Below are positions 38,466-51,800 of a stretch of DNA of 64,000 bases, piece by piece. The DNA lies in the NCBI GenBank assembly GCA_946699065.1, contig CAMPDV010001587.1, positions 37,255-101,254 of the forward strand. Reading direction: 5' to 3'. How positions within the stretch are numbered: position 1 is the first letter of the stretch; every line of letters begins with the position of its first letter. The notes below the pieces were generated by a model. The model did no database searches, was not told the DNA's origin, and saw only the letters and a program-made list of their open reading frames with translations. This DNA is from Loxodes magnus. Lineage: Eukaryota > Ciliophora > Karyorelictea > Loxodida > Loxodidae. Made by a program: the position numbers and the translations under genes.

Positions 38466-41400
38466 TAAGATTTCTAAGAAAAGTGAATAAGAAAAGCAAG
38501 TAAAAGAGTCTGAAGATCAGTTTATGTATTTGAAAGTTTTAAGAACTAGAAGTTTAAAAGAATGATAAGATTTCTAAGAAAAGTGAATAAGAAAAGCAAG
38601 TAAAAGAGTCTGAAGATCAGTTTATGTATTTGAAAGTTTTAAGAACTAGAAGTTTAAAAGAATGATAAGATTTCTAAGAAAAGTGAATAAGAAAAGCAAG
38701 TAAAAGAGTCTGAAGATCAGTTTATGTATTTGAAAGTTTTAAGAACTAGAAGTTTAAAAGAATGATAAGATTTCCAAGATAAATGAATAAGAAAAGCAAG
38801 TAAAAGAGTCTGAAGATCAGTTTATGTATTTGAAAGTTTTAAGAACTAGAAGTTTAAAAGAATGATAAGATTTCTAAGAAAAGTGAATAAGAAAAGCAAG
38901 TAAAAGAGTATGAAGATCAGTTTATGTATTTGAAAGTTTTAAGAACTAGAAGTTTAAAAGAAAAGTGAATAAGAAAAGCAAGTAAAAGAGTCTGAAGATC
39001 AGTTTATGTATTTGAAAGTTTTAAGAACTAGAAGTTTAAAAGAATGATAAGATTTCTAAGAAAAGTGAATAAGAAAAGCAAGTAAAAGAGTCTGAAGATC
39101 AGTTTATGTATTTGAAAGTTTTAAGAACTAGAAGTTTAAAAGAATGATAAGATTTCTAAGAAAAGTGAATAAGAAAAGCAAGTAAAAGAGTCTGAAGATC
39201 AGTTTATGTATTTGAAAGTTTTAAGAACTAGAAGTTTAAAAGAATGATAAGATTTCCAAGATAAATGAATAAGAAAAGCAAGTAAAAGAATCTGAAGATC
39301 AGTTTATGTATTTGAAAGTTTTAAGAACTAGAAGTTTAAAAGAATGATAAGATTTCTAAGAAAAGTGAATAAGAAAAGCAAGTAAAAGAGTCTGAAGATC
39401 AGTTTATGTATTTGAAAGTTTTAAGAACTAGAAGTTTAAAAGAATGATAAGATTTCTAAGAAAAGTGAATAAGAAAAGCAAGTAAAAGAGTATGAAGATC
39501 AGTTTATGTATTTGAAAGTTTTAAGAACTAGAAGTTTAAAAGAAAAGTGAATAAGAAAAGCAAGTAAAAGAGTCTGAAGATCAGTTTATGTATTTGAAAG
39601 TTTTAAGAACTAGAAGTTTAAAAGAATGATAAGATTTCTAAGAAAAGTCAATAAGAAAAGCAAGTAAAAGAGTCTGAAGATCAGTTTATGTATTTGAAAG
39701 TTTTAAGAACTAGAAGTTTAAAAGAATGATAAGATTTCTAAGAAAAGTGAATAAGAAAAGCAAGTAAAAGAGTCTGAAGATCAGTTTATGTATTTGAAAG
39801 TTTTAAGAACTAGAAGTTTAAAAGAATGATAAGATTTCTAAGAAAAGTGAATAAGAAAAGCAAGTAAAAGAGTCTGAAGATCAGTTTATGTATTTGAAAG
39901 TTTAAAAGAATGATAAGATTTCTAAGAAAAGTGAATAAGAAAAGCAAGTAAAAGAGTCTGAAGATCAGTTTATGTATTTGAAAGTTTTAAGAACTAGAAG
40001 TTTAAAAGAATGATAAGATTTCTAAGAAAAGTGAATAAGAAAAGCAAGTAAAAGAGTCTGAAGATCAGTTTATGTATTTGAAAGTTTTAAGAACTAGAAG
40101 TTTAAAAGAATGATAAGATTTCTAAGAAAAGTGAATAAGAAAAGCAAGTAAAAGAGTCTGAAGATCAGTTTATGTATTTGAAAGTTTTAAGAACTAGAAG
40201 TTTAAAAGAATGATAAGATTTCTAAGAAAAGTGAATAAGAAAAGCAAGTAAAAGAGTCTGAAGATCAGTTTATGTATTTGAAAGTTTTAAGAACTAGAAG
40301 TTTAAAAGAATGATAAGATTTCTAAGAAAAGTGAATAAGAAAAGCAAGTAAAAGAGTCTGAAGATCAGTTTATGTATTTGAAAGTTTTAAGAACTAGAAG
40401 TTTAAAAGAATGATAAGATTTCTAAGAAAAGTGAATAAGAAAAGCAAGTAAAAGAGTCTGAAGATCAGTTTATGTATTTGAAAGTTTTAATAACTAGATA
40501 AGATTTCTAAGAAAAGTGAATAAGAAAAGCAAGTAAAAGAGTCTGAAGATCAGTTTATGTATTTGAAAGTTTTAAGAACTAGAAGTTTAAAAGAATGATA
40601 AGATTTCTAAGAAAAGTGAATAAGAAAAGCAAGTAAAAGAGTCTGAAGATCAGTTTATGTATTTGAAAGTTTTAAGAACTAGAAGTTTAAAAGAATGATA
40701 AGATTTCTAAGAAAAGTGAATAAGAAAAGCAAGTAAAAGAGTCTGAAGATCAGTTTATGTATTTGAAAGTTTTAAGAACTAGAAGTTTAAAAGAATGATA
40801 AGATTTCCAAGATAAATGAATAAGAAAAGCAAGTAAAAGAGTCTGAAGATCAGTTTATGTATTTGAAAGTTTTAAGAACTAGAAGTTTAAAAGAATGATA
40901 AGATTTCCAAGATAAATGAATAAGAAAAGCAAGTAAAAGAGTATGAAGATCAGTTTATGTATTTGAAAGTTTTAAGAACTAGAAGTTTAAAAGAAAAGTG
41001 AATAAGAAAAGCAAGTAAAAGAGTCTGAAGATCAGTTTATGTATTTGAAAGTTTTAAGAACTAGAAGTTTAAAAGAATGATAAGATTTCTAAGAAAAGTG
41101 AATAAGAAAAGCAAGTAAAAGAGTCTGAAGATCAGTTTATGTATTTGAAAGTTTTAAGAACTAGAAGTTTAAAAGAATGATAAGATTTCTAAGAAAAGTG
41201 AATAAGAAAAGCAAGTAAAAGAGTCTGAAGATCAGTTTATGTATTTGAAAGTTTTAAGAACTAGAAGTTTAAAAGAATGATAAGATTTCCAAGATAAATG
41301 AATAAGAAAAGCAAGTAAAAGAGTCTGAAGATCAGTTTATGTATTTGAAAGTTTTAAGAACTAGAAGTTTAAAAGAATGATAAGATTTCTAAGAAAAGTG

Positions 41401-43904
41401 AATAAGAAAAGCGAGTAAAAGAGTCTGAAGATCAGTTTATGTATTTGAAAGTTTTAAGAACTAGAAGTTTAAAAGAATGATAAGATTTCTAAGAAAAGTG
41501 AATAAGAAAAGCAAGTAAAAGAGTATGAAGATCAGTTTATGTATTTGAAAGTTTTAAGAACTAGAAGTTTAAAAGAAAAGTGAATAAGAAAAGCAAGTAA
41601 AAGAGTCTGAAGATCAGTTTATGTATTTGAAAGTTTTAAGAACTAGAAGTTTAAAAGAATGATAAGATTTCTAAGATAAATGAATAAGAAAAGCAAGTAA
41701 AAGAATCTGAAGATCAGTTTATGTATTTGAAAGTTTTAAGAACTAGAAGTTTAAAAGAATGATAAGATTTCTAAGAAAAGTGAATAAGAAAAGCAAGTAA
41801 AAGAGTCTGAAGATCAGTTTATGTATTTGAAAGTTTTAAGAACTAGAAGTTTAAAAGAATGATAAGATTTCTAAGAAAAGTGAATAAGAAAAGCAAGTAA
41901 AAGAGTCTGAAGATCAGTTTATGTATTTGAAAGTTTTAAGAACTAGAAGTTTAAAAGAATGATAAGATTTCTAAGAAAAGTGAATAAGAAAAGCAAGTAA
42001 AAGAGTCTGAAGATCAGTTTATGTATTTGAAAGTTTTAAGAACTAGAAGTTTAAAAGAATGATAAGATTTCTAAGAAAAGTGAATAAGAAAAGCAAGTAA
42101 AAGAGTCTGAAGATCAGTTTATGTATTTGAAAGTTTTAAGAACTAGAAGTTTAAAAGAATGATAAGATTTCTAAGAAAAGTCAATAAGAAAAGCAAGTAA
42201 AAGAGTCTGAAGATCAGTTTATGTATTTGAAAGTTTAAAAGAATGATAAGATTTCTAAGAAAAGTGAATAAGAAAAGCAAGTAAAAGAGTCTGAAGATCA
42301 GTTTATGTATTTGAAAGTTTTAAGAACTAGAAGTTTAAAAGAATGATAAGATTTCTAAGAAAAGTGAATAAGAAAAGCAAGTAAAAGAGTCTGAAGATCA
42401 GTTTATGTATTTGAAAGTTTTAAGAACTAGAAGTTTAAAAGAATGATAAGATTTCTAAGAAAAGTGAATAAGAAAAGCAAGTAAAAGAGTCTGAAGATCA
42501 GTTTATGTATTTGAAAGTTTTAAGAACTAGAAGTTTAAAAGAATGATAAGATTTCTAAGAAAAGTGAATAAGAAAAGCAAGTAAAAGAGTCTGAAGATCA
42601 GTTTATGTATTTGAAAGTTTTAAGAACTAGAAGTTTAAAAGAATGATAAGATTTCTAAGAAAAGTCAATAAGAAAAGCAAGTAAAAGAGTCTGAAGATCA
42701 GTTTATGTATTTGAAAGTTTTAAGAACTAGAAGTTTAAAAGAATGATAAGATTTCTAAGAAAAGTGAATAAGAAAAGCAAGTAAAAGAGTCTGAAGATCA
42801 GTTTATGTATTTGAAAGTTTTAATAACTAGATAAGATTTCTAAGAAAAGTGAATAAGAAAAGCAAGTAAAAGAGTCTGAAGATCAGTTTATGTATTTGAA
42901 AGTTTTAAGAACTAGAAGTTTAAAAGAATGATAAGATTTCTAAGAAAAGTGAATAAGAAAAGCAAGTAAAAGAGTCTGAAGATCAGTTTATGTATTTGAA
43001 AGTTTTAAGAACTAGAAGTTTAAAAGAATGATAAGATTTCTAAGAAAAGTGAATAAGAAAAGCAAGTAAAAGAGTCTGAAGATCAGTTTATGTATTTGAA
43101 AGTTTTAAGAACTAGAAGTTTAAAAGAATGATAAGATTTCCAAGATAAATGAATAAGAAAAGCAAGTAAAAGAGTCTGAAGATCAGTTTATGTATTTGAA
43201 AGTTTTAAGAACTAGAAGTTTAAAAGAATGATAAGATTTCCAAGATAAATGAATAAGAAAAGCAAGTAAAAGAGTATGAAGATCAGTTTATGTATTTGAA
43301 AGTTTTAAGAACTAGAAGTTTAAAAGAAAAGTGAATAAGAAAAGCAAGTAAAAGAGTCTGAAGATCAGTTTATGTATTTGAAAGTTTTAAGAACTAGAAG
43401 TTTAAAAGAATGATAAGATTTCTAAGAAAAGTGAATAAGAAAAGCAAGTAAAAGAGTCTGAAGATCAGTTTATGTATTTGAAAGTTTTAAGAACTAGAAG
43501 TTTAAAAGAATGATAAGATTTCTAAGAAAAGTGAATAAGAAAAGCAAGTAAAAGAGTCTGAAGATCAGTTTATGTATTTGAAAGTTTTAAGAACTAGAAG
43601 TTTAAAAGAATGATAAGATTTCCAAGATAAATGAATAAGAAAAGCAAGTAAAAGAGTCTGAAGATCAGTTTATGTATTTGAAAGTTTTAAGAACTAGAAG
43701 TTTAAAAGAATGATAAGATTTCTAAGAAAAGTGAATAAGAAAAGCAAGTAAAAGAGTCTGAAGATCAGTTTATGTATTTGAAAGTTTTAAGAACTAGAAG
43801 TTTAAAAGAATGATAAGATTTCTAAGAAAAGTGAATAAGAAAAGCAAGTAAAAGAGTATGAAGATCAGTTTATGTATTTGAAAGTTTTAAGAACTAGAAG
43901 TTTA
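38466..43904 (+). repeat. 24-mer higher-order repeat, 2,333 bp, with a 21-mer precursor
   Basis: Marker pairs with offset 2,333: the m69 T beside D15 (40,491 and 42,824) and triple variants (40,808 and 43,141; 41,290 and 43,623). The D16 junctions near 39.90 and 42.23 kb also match. The length equals 24 monomers less two D18, one D16 and one D15. The preceding block (about 38.46-40.50 kb) has the same order but 21 monomers, so three were added between D18 and D16. A G at 41,413 (m24) makes the only CpG I found in the window. The m11 C at about 42.18 and 42.66 kb is absent from the first copy. Confidence 0.9.
41401..41420 (+). other. Only CpG seen in the window
   Basis: An A to G change at 41,413 (m24) creates CG at 41,412-41,413. 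The consensus and all recurrent variants lack CpG. The homologous monomer 2,333 bases to the right keeps A, so the change arose after or independently of that duplication. Confidence 0.8.
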
Positions 43905-46341
43905 AAAGAAAAGTGAATAAGAAAAGCAAGTAAAAGAGTCTGAAGATCAGTTTATGTATTTGAAAGTTTTAAGAACTAGAAGTTTAAAAGAATGATAAGA
44001 TTTCTAAGAAAAGTCAATAAGAAAAGCAAGTAAAAGAGTCTGAAGATCAGTTTATGTATTTGAAAGTTTTAAGAACTAGAAGTTTAAAAGAATGATAAGA
44101 TTTCTAAGAAAAGTGAATAAGAAAAGCAAGTAAAAGAGTCTGAAGATCAGTTTATGTATTTGAAAGTTTTAAGAACTAGAAGTTTAAAAGAATGATAAGA
44201 TTTCTAAGAAAAGTGAATAAGAAAAGCAAGTAAAAGAGTCTGAAGATCAGTTTATGTATTTGAAAGTTTTAAGAACTAGAAGTTTAAAAGAATGATAAGA
44301 TTTCTAAGAAAAGTGAATAAGAAAAGCAAGTAAAAGAGTCTAAAGATCAGTTTATGTATTTGAAAGTTTTAAGAACTAGAAGTTTAAAAGAATGATAAGA
44401 TTTCTAAGAAAAGTGAATAAGAAAAGCAAGTAAAAGAGTCTGAAGATCAGTTTATGTATTTGAAAGTTTTAAGAACTAGAAGTTTAAAAGAATGATAAGA
44501 TTTCTAAGAAAAGTCAATAAGAAAAGCAAGTAAAAGAGTATGAAGATCAGTTTATGTATTTGAAAGTTTTAAGAACTAGAAGTTTAAAAGAATGATAAGA
44601 TTTCTAAGATAAATGAATAAGAAAAGCAAGTAAAAGAGTCTTAAGATCAGTTTATGTATTTGAAAGTTTTAAGAACTAGAAGTTTAAAAGAATGATAAGA
44701 TTTCTAAGAAAAGTGAATAAGAAAAGCAAGTAAAAGAGTCTGAAGATCAGTTTATGTATTTGAAAGTTTTAAGAACTAGAAGTTTAAAAGAATGATAAGA
44801 TTTCTAAGAAAAGTGAATAAGAAAAGCAAGTAAAAGAGTCTGAAGATCAGTTTATGTATTTGAAAGTTTAAAAGAATGATAAGATTTCTAAGAAAAGTGA
44901 ATAAGAAAAGCAAGTAAAAGAGTCTGAAGATCAGTTTATGTATTTGAAAGTTTTAAGAACTAGAAGTTTAAAAGAATGATAAGATTTCTAAGAAAAGTCA
45001 ATAAGAAAAGCAAGTAAAAGAGTCTGAAGATCAGTTTATGTATTTGAAAGTTTTAAGAACTAGAAGTTTAAAAGAATGATAAGATTTCCAAGAAAAGTGA
45101 ATAAGAAAAGCAAGTAAAAGAGTATGAAGATCAGTTTATGTATTTGAAAGTTTTAAGAACTAGAAGTTTAAAAGAATGATAAGATTTCTAAGAAAAGTGA
45201 ATAAGAAAAGCAAGTAAAAGAGTCTGAAGATCAGTTTATGTATTTGAAAGTTTTAAGAACTAGAAGTTTAAAAGAATGATAAGATTTCTAAGATAAATGA
45301 ATAAGAAAAGCAAGTAAAAGAGTCTGAAGATCAGTTTATGTATTTGAAAGTTTTAAGAACTAGAAGTTTAAAAGAATGATAAGATTTCTAAGATAAATGA
45401 ATAAGAAAAGCAAGTAAAAGAGTCTTAAGATCAGTTTATGTATTTGAAAGTTTTAAGAACTAGAAGTTTAAAAGAATGATAAGATTTCTAAGAAAAGTGA
45501 ATAAGAAAAGCAAGTAAAAGAGTCTGAAGATCAGTTTATGTATTTGAAAGTTTTAAGAACTAGAAGTTTAAAAGAATGATAAGATTTCTAAGAAAAGTCA
45601 ATAAGAAAAGCAAGTAAAAGAGTCTGAAGATCAGTTTATGTATTTGAAAGTTTTAAGAACTAGAAGTTTAAAAGAATGATAAGATTTCTAAGAAAAGTCA
45701 ATAAGAAAAGCAAGTAAAAGAGTATGAAGATCAGTTTATGTATTTGAAAGTTTTAAGAACTAGAAGTTTAAAAGAAAAGTGAATAAGAAAAGCAAGTAAA
45801 AGAGTCTGAAGATCAGTTTATGTATTTGAAAGTTTTAAGAACTAGAAGTTTAAAAGAATGATAAGATTTCTAAGAAAAGTGAATAAGAAAAGCAAGTAAA
45901 AGAGTCTGAAGATCAGTTTATGTATTTGAAAGTTTTAAGAACTAGAAGTTTAAAAGAATGATAAGATTTCTAAGAAAAGTCAATAAGAAAAGCAAGTAAA
46001 AGAGTCTGAAGATCAGTTTATGTATTTGAAAGTTTTAAGAACTAGAAGTTTAAAAGAATGATAAGATTTCTAAGAAAAGTCAATAAGAAAAGCAAGTAAA
46101 AGAATCTGAAGATCAGTTTATGTATTTGAAAGTTTTAAGAACTAGAAGTTTAAAAGAATGATAAGATTTCTAAGAAAAGTGAATAAGAAAAGCAAGTAAA
46201 AGAGTCTGAAGATCAGTTTATGTATTTGAAAGTTTTAAGAACTAGAAGTTTAAAAGAATGATAAGATTTCTAAGAAAAGTGAATAAGAAAAGCAAGTAAA
46301 AGAGTCTGAAGATCAGTTTATGTATTTGAAAGTTTTAAGAA
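43905..46341 (+). repeat. Variant-rich patchwork with a 784-bp 8-mer
   Basis: A monomer pairing m6 T and m9 A with an m38 T occurs twice, 784 bases apart (44,610 with 44,642, and 45,394 with 45,426). That is eight monomers including one D16 (near 44,867). Partial forms of the triple variant are concentrated here: m6 T and m9 A without m1 C at 44,610, near 45,294 and at 45,394, and m1 C alone at 45,089. A36 without D18 is seen near 44,531 and 45,123. The rightmost D18 of the left zone, apart from one near 48,490, is near 45,770. Confidence 0.85.
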
Positions 46342-48861
46342 CTAGATAAGATTTCTAAGAAAAGTCAATAAGAAAAGCAAGTAAAAGAGTCTGAAGATCA
46401 GTTTATGTATTTGAAAGTTTTAAGAACTAGAAGTTTAAAAGAATGATAAGATTTCTAAGAAAAGTGAATAGGAAAAGCAAGTAAAAGAGTCTGAAGATCA
46501 GTTTATGTATTTGAAAGTTTTAAGAACTAGAAGTTTAAAAGAATGATAAGATTTCTAAGAAAAGTGAATAAGAAAAGCAAGTAAAAGAGTCTGAAGATCA
46601 GTTTATGTATTTGAAAGTTTTAAGAACTAGAAGTTTAAAAGAATGATAAGATTTCTAAGAAAAGTGAATAAGAAAAGCAAGTAAAAGAGTATGAAGATCA
46701 GTTTATGTATTTGAAAGTTTTAAGAACTGAAGTTTAAAAGAATGATAAGATTTCTAAGAAAAGTGAATAAGAAAAGCAAGTAAAAGAGTCTGAAGATCAG
46801 TTTATGTATTTGAAAGTTTTAAGAACTAGAAGTTTAAAAGAATGATAAGATTTCTAAGAAAAGTGAATAAGAAAAGCAAGTAAAAGAGTATGAAGATCAG
46901 TTTATGTATTTGAAAGTTTTAAGAACTAGAAGTTTAAAAGAATGATAAGATTTCTAAGAAAAGTGAATAAGAAAAGCAAGTAAAAGAGTCTGAAGATCAG
47001 TTTATGTATTTGAAAGTTTTAAGAACTAGAAGTTTAAAAGAATGATAAGATTTCTAAGAAAAGTGAATAAGAAAAGCAAGTAAAAGAGTCTGAAGATCAG
47101 TTTATGTATTTGAAAGTTTTAAGAACTAGATAAGATTTCTAAGAAAAGTCAATAAGAAAAGCAAGTAAAAGAGTCTGAAGATCAGTTTATGTATTTGAAA
47201 GTTTTAAGAACTAGAAGTTTAAAAGAATGATAAGATTTCTAAGAAAAGTGAATAAGAAAAGCAAGTAAAAGAATCTGAAGATCAGTTTATGTATTTGAAA
47301 GTTTTAAGAACTAGAAGTTTAAAAGAATGATAAGATTTCTAAGAAAAGTGAATAAGAAAAGCAAGTAAAAGAGTCTGAAGATCAGTTTATGTATTAAAAA
47401 GTTTTAAGAACTAGAAGTTTAAAAGAATGATAAGATTTCTAAGAAAAGTCAATAAGAAAAGCAAGTAAAAGAGTCTGAAGATCAGTTTATGTATTTGAAA
47501 GTTTTAAGAACTAGAAGTTTAAAAGAATGATAAGATTTCTAAGAAAAAAGAATAAGAAAAGCAAGTAAAAGAGTCTGAAGATCAGTTTATGTATTTGAAA
47601 GTTTTAAGAACTAGATAAGATTTCTAAGAAAAGTGAATAGGAAAAGCAAGTAAAAGAGTCTGAAGATCAGTTTATGTATTTGAAAGTTTTAAGAACTAGA
47701 AGTTTAAAAGAATGATAAGATTTCTAAGAAAAGTGAATAAGAAAAGCAAGTAAAAGAGTCTGAAGATCAGTTTATGTATTTGAAAGTTTTAAGAACTAGA
47801 AGTTTAAAAGAATGATAAGATTTCTAAGAAAAGTGAATAAGAAAAGCAAGTAAAAGAATCTGAAGATCAGTTTATGTATTTGAAAGTTTTAAGAACTAGA
47901 AGTTTAAAAGAATGATAAGATTTCTAAGAAAAGTGAATAAGAAAAGCAAGTAAAAGAGTCTGAAGATCAGTTTATGTATTTGAAAGTTTTAAGAACTAGA
48001 AGTTTAAAAGAATGATAAGATTTCTAAGAAAAGTGAATAAGAAAAGCAAGTAAAAGAGTCTGAAGATCAGTTTATGTATTTGAAAGTTTTAAGAACTAGA
48101 TAAGATTTCTAAGAAAAGTCAATAAGAAAAGCAAGTAAAAGAGTCTGAAGATCAGTTTATGTATTTGAAAGTTTTAAGAACTAGAAGTTTAAAAGAATGA
48201 TAAGATTTCTAAGAAAAGTGAATAGGAAAAGCAAGTAAAAGAGTCTGAAGATCAGTTTATGTATTTGAAAGTTTTAAGAACTAGAAGTTTAAAAGAATGA
48301 TAAGATTTCTAAGAAAAGTGAATAAGAAAAGCAAGTAAAAGAGTCTGAAGATCAGTTTATGTATTTGAAAGTTTTAAGAACTAGAAGTTTAAAAGAATGA
48401 TAAGATTTCTAAGAAAAGTGAATAAGAAAAGCAAGTAAAAGAGTATGAAGATCAGTTTATGTATTTGAAAGTTTTAAGAACTGAAGTTTAAAAGAAAAGT
48501 GAATAAGAAAAGCAAGTAAAAGAGTCTGAAGATCAGTTTATGTATTTGAAAGTTTTAAGAACTAGAAGTTTAAAAGAATGATAAGATTTCTAAGAAAAGT
48601 GAATAAGAAAAGCAAGTAAAAGAGTCTGAAGATCAGTTTATGTATTTGAAAGTTTTAAGAACTAGAAGTTTAAAAGAATGATAAGATTTCTAAGAAAAGT
48701 GAATAAGAAAAGCAAGTAAAAGAGTCTGAAGATCAGTTTATGTATTTGAAAGTTTTAAGAACTAGAAGTTTAAAAGAATGATAAGATTTCTAAGAAAAGT
48801 GAATAAGAAAAGCAAGTAAAAGAGTCTGAAGATCAGTTTATGTATTTGAAAGTTTTAAGAA
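46342..48861 (+). repeat. 18-mer higher-order repeat, 1,754 bp
   Basis: Three marker pairs share offset 1,754: D15 with C11 (46,342 and 48,096), m16 G (46,471 and 48,225) and a 1-bp deletion in CTAG (46,727 and 48,481). The unit is 18 monomers less three D15 and one base. A further m16 G at 47,640 follows another D15, so that monomer also spread within the block. The copies end differently: after the 1-bp deletion, copy 1 continues with full monomers, while copy 2 has D18 near 48,490. Private changes occur at 47,396-47,397 and 47,548-47,549. Confidence 0.9.
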
Positions 48862-51800
48862 CTAGATAAGATTTCTAAGAAAAGTGAATAAGAAAAGCAA
48901 GTAAAAGAGTCTGAAGATCAGTTTATGTATTTGAAAGTTTTAAGAACTAGAAGTTTAAAAGAATGATAAGATTTCTAAGAAAAGTGAATAAGAAAAGCAA
49001 GTAAAAGAGTCTGAAGATCAGTTTATGTATTTGAAAGTTTTAAGAACTAGAAGTTTAAAAGAATGATAAGATTTCCAAGATAAATGAATAAGAAAAGCAA
49101 GTAAAAGAGTCTGAAGATCAGTTTATGTATTTGAAAGTTTTAAGAACTAGAAGTTTAAAAGAATGATAAGATTTCTAAGAAAAGTGAATAAGAAAAGCAA
49201 GTAAAAGAGTCTGAAGATCAGTTTATGTATTTGAAAGTTTTAAGAACTAGAAGTTTAAAAGAATGATAAGATTTCTAAGAAAAGTCAATAAGAAAAGCAA
49301 GTAAAAGAGTCTGAAGATCAGTTTATGTATTTGAAAGTTTTAAGAACTAGAAGTTTAAAAGAATGATAAGATTTCTAAGAAAAGTGAATAAGAAAAGCAA
49401 GTAAAAGAGTCTGAAGATCAGTTTATGTATTTGAAAGTTTTAAGAACTAGAAGTTTAAAAGAATGATAAGATTTCTAAGAAAAGTCAATAAGAAAAGCAA
49501 GTAAAAGAGTCTGAAGATCAGTTTATGTATTTGAAAGTTTTAAGAACTAGATAAGATTTCTAAGAAAAGTGAATAAGAAAAGCAAGTAAAAGAGTCTGAA
49601 GATCAGTTTATGTATTTGAAAGTTTTAAGAACTAGAAGTTTAAAAGAATGATAAGATTTCTAAGAAAAGTGAATAAGAAAAGCAAGTAAAAGAGTCTGAA
49701 GATCAGTTTATGTATTTGAAAGTTTTAAGAACTAGAAGTTTAAAAGAATGATAAGATTTCTAAGAAAAGTGAATAAGAAAAGCAAGTAAAAGAGTATGAA
49801 GATCAGTTTATGTATTTGAAAGTTTTAAGAACTAGAAGTTTAAAAGAATGATAAGATTTCTAAGAAAAGTGAATAAGAAAAGCAAGTAAAAGAGTCTGAA
49901 GATCAGTTTATGTATTTGAAAGTTTTAAGAACTAGAAGTTTAAAAGAATGATAAGATTTCTAAGAAAAGTGAATAAGAAAAGCAAGTAAAAGAGTCTGAA
50001 GATCAGTTTATGTATTTGAAAGTTTTAAGAACTAGAAGTTTAAAAGAATGATAAGATTTCTAAGAAAAGTCAATAAGAAAAGCAAGTAAAAGAGTCTGAA
50101 GATCAGTTTATGTATTTGAAAGTTTTAAGAACTAGAAGTTTAAAAGAATGATAAGATTTCTAAGAAAAGTGAATAAGAAAAGCAAGTAAAAGAGTCTGAA
50201 GATCAGTTTATGTATTTGAAAGTTTTAAGAACTAGAAGTTTAAAAGAATGATAAGATTTCTAAGAAAAGTCAATAAGAAAAGCAAGTAAAAGAGTCTGAA
50301 GATCAGTTTATGTATTTGAAAGTTTTAAGAACTAGATAAGATTTCTAAGAAAAGTGAATAAGAAAAGCAAGTAAAAGAGTCTGAAGATCAGTTTATGTAT
50401 TTGAAAGTTTTAAGAACTAGAAGTTTAAAAGAATGATAAGATTTCTAAGAAAAGTGAATAAGAAAAGCAAGTAAAAGAGTCTGAAGATCAGTTTATGTAT
50501 TTGAAAGTTTTAAGAACTAGAAGTTTAAAAGAATGATAAGATTTCTAAGAAAAGTGAATAAGAAAAGCAAGTAAAAGAGTATGAAGATCAGTTTATGTAT
50601 TTGAAAGTTTTAAGAACTAGAAGTTTAAAAGAATGATAAGATTTCTAAGAAAAGTGAATAAGAAAAGCAAGTAAAAGAGTCTGAAGATCAGTTTATGTAT
50701 TTGAAAGTTTTAAGAACTAGAAGTTTAAAAGAATGATAAGATTTCTAAGAAAAGTCAATAAGAAAAGCAAGTAAAAGAGTCTGAAGATCAGTTTATGTAT
50801 TTGAAAGTTTTAAGAACTAGAAGTTTAAAAGAATGATAAGATTTCTAAGAAAAGTGAATAAGAAAAGCAAGTAAAAGAGTCTGAAGATCAGTTTATGTAT
50901 TTGAAAGTTTTAAGAACTAGAAGTTTAAAAGAATGATAAGATTTCTAAGAAAAGTGAATAAGAAAAGCAAGTAAAAGAGTCTGAAGATCAGTTTATGTAT
51001 TTGAAAGTTTTAAGAACTAGAAGTTTAAAAGAATGATAAGATTTCTAAGAAAAGTGAATAAGAAAAGCAAGTAAAAGAGTATGAAGATCAGTTTATGTAT
51101 TTGAAAGTTTTAAGAACTAGAAGTTTAAAAGAATGATAAGATTTCTAAGAAAAGTGAATAAGAAAAGCAAGTAAAAGAGTCTGAAGATCAGTTTATGTAT
51201 TTGAAAGTTTTAAGAACTAGAAGTTTAAAAGAATGATAAGATTTCTAAGAAAAGTGAATAAGAAAAGCAAGTAAAAGAGTCTGAAGATCAGTTTATGTAT
51301 TTGAAAGTTTTAAGAACTAGAAGTTTAAAAGAATGATAAGATTTCTAAGAAAAGTCAATAAGAAAAGCAAGTAAAAGAGTCTGAAGATCAGTTTATGTAT
51401 TTGAAAGTTTTAAGAACTAGAAGTTTAAAAGAATGATAAGATTTCTAAGAAAAGTGAATAAGAAAAGCAAGTAAAAGAGTCTGAAGATCAGTTTATGTAT
51501 TTGAAAGTTTTAAGAACTAGAAGTTTAAAAGAATGATAAGATTTCTAAGAAAAGTCAATAAGAAAAGCAAGTAAAAGAGTCTGAAGATCAGTTTATGTAT
51601 TTGAAAGTTTTAAGAACTAGATAAGATTTCTAAGAAAAGTGAATAAGAAAAGCAAGTAAAAGAGTCTGAAGATCAGTTTATGTATTTGAAAGTTTTAAGA
51701 ACTAGAAGTTTAAAAGAATGATAAGATTTCTAAGAAAAGTGAATAAGAAAAGCAAGTAAAAGAGTCTGAAGATCAGTTTATGTATTTGAAAGTTTTAAGA

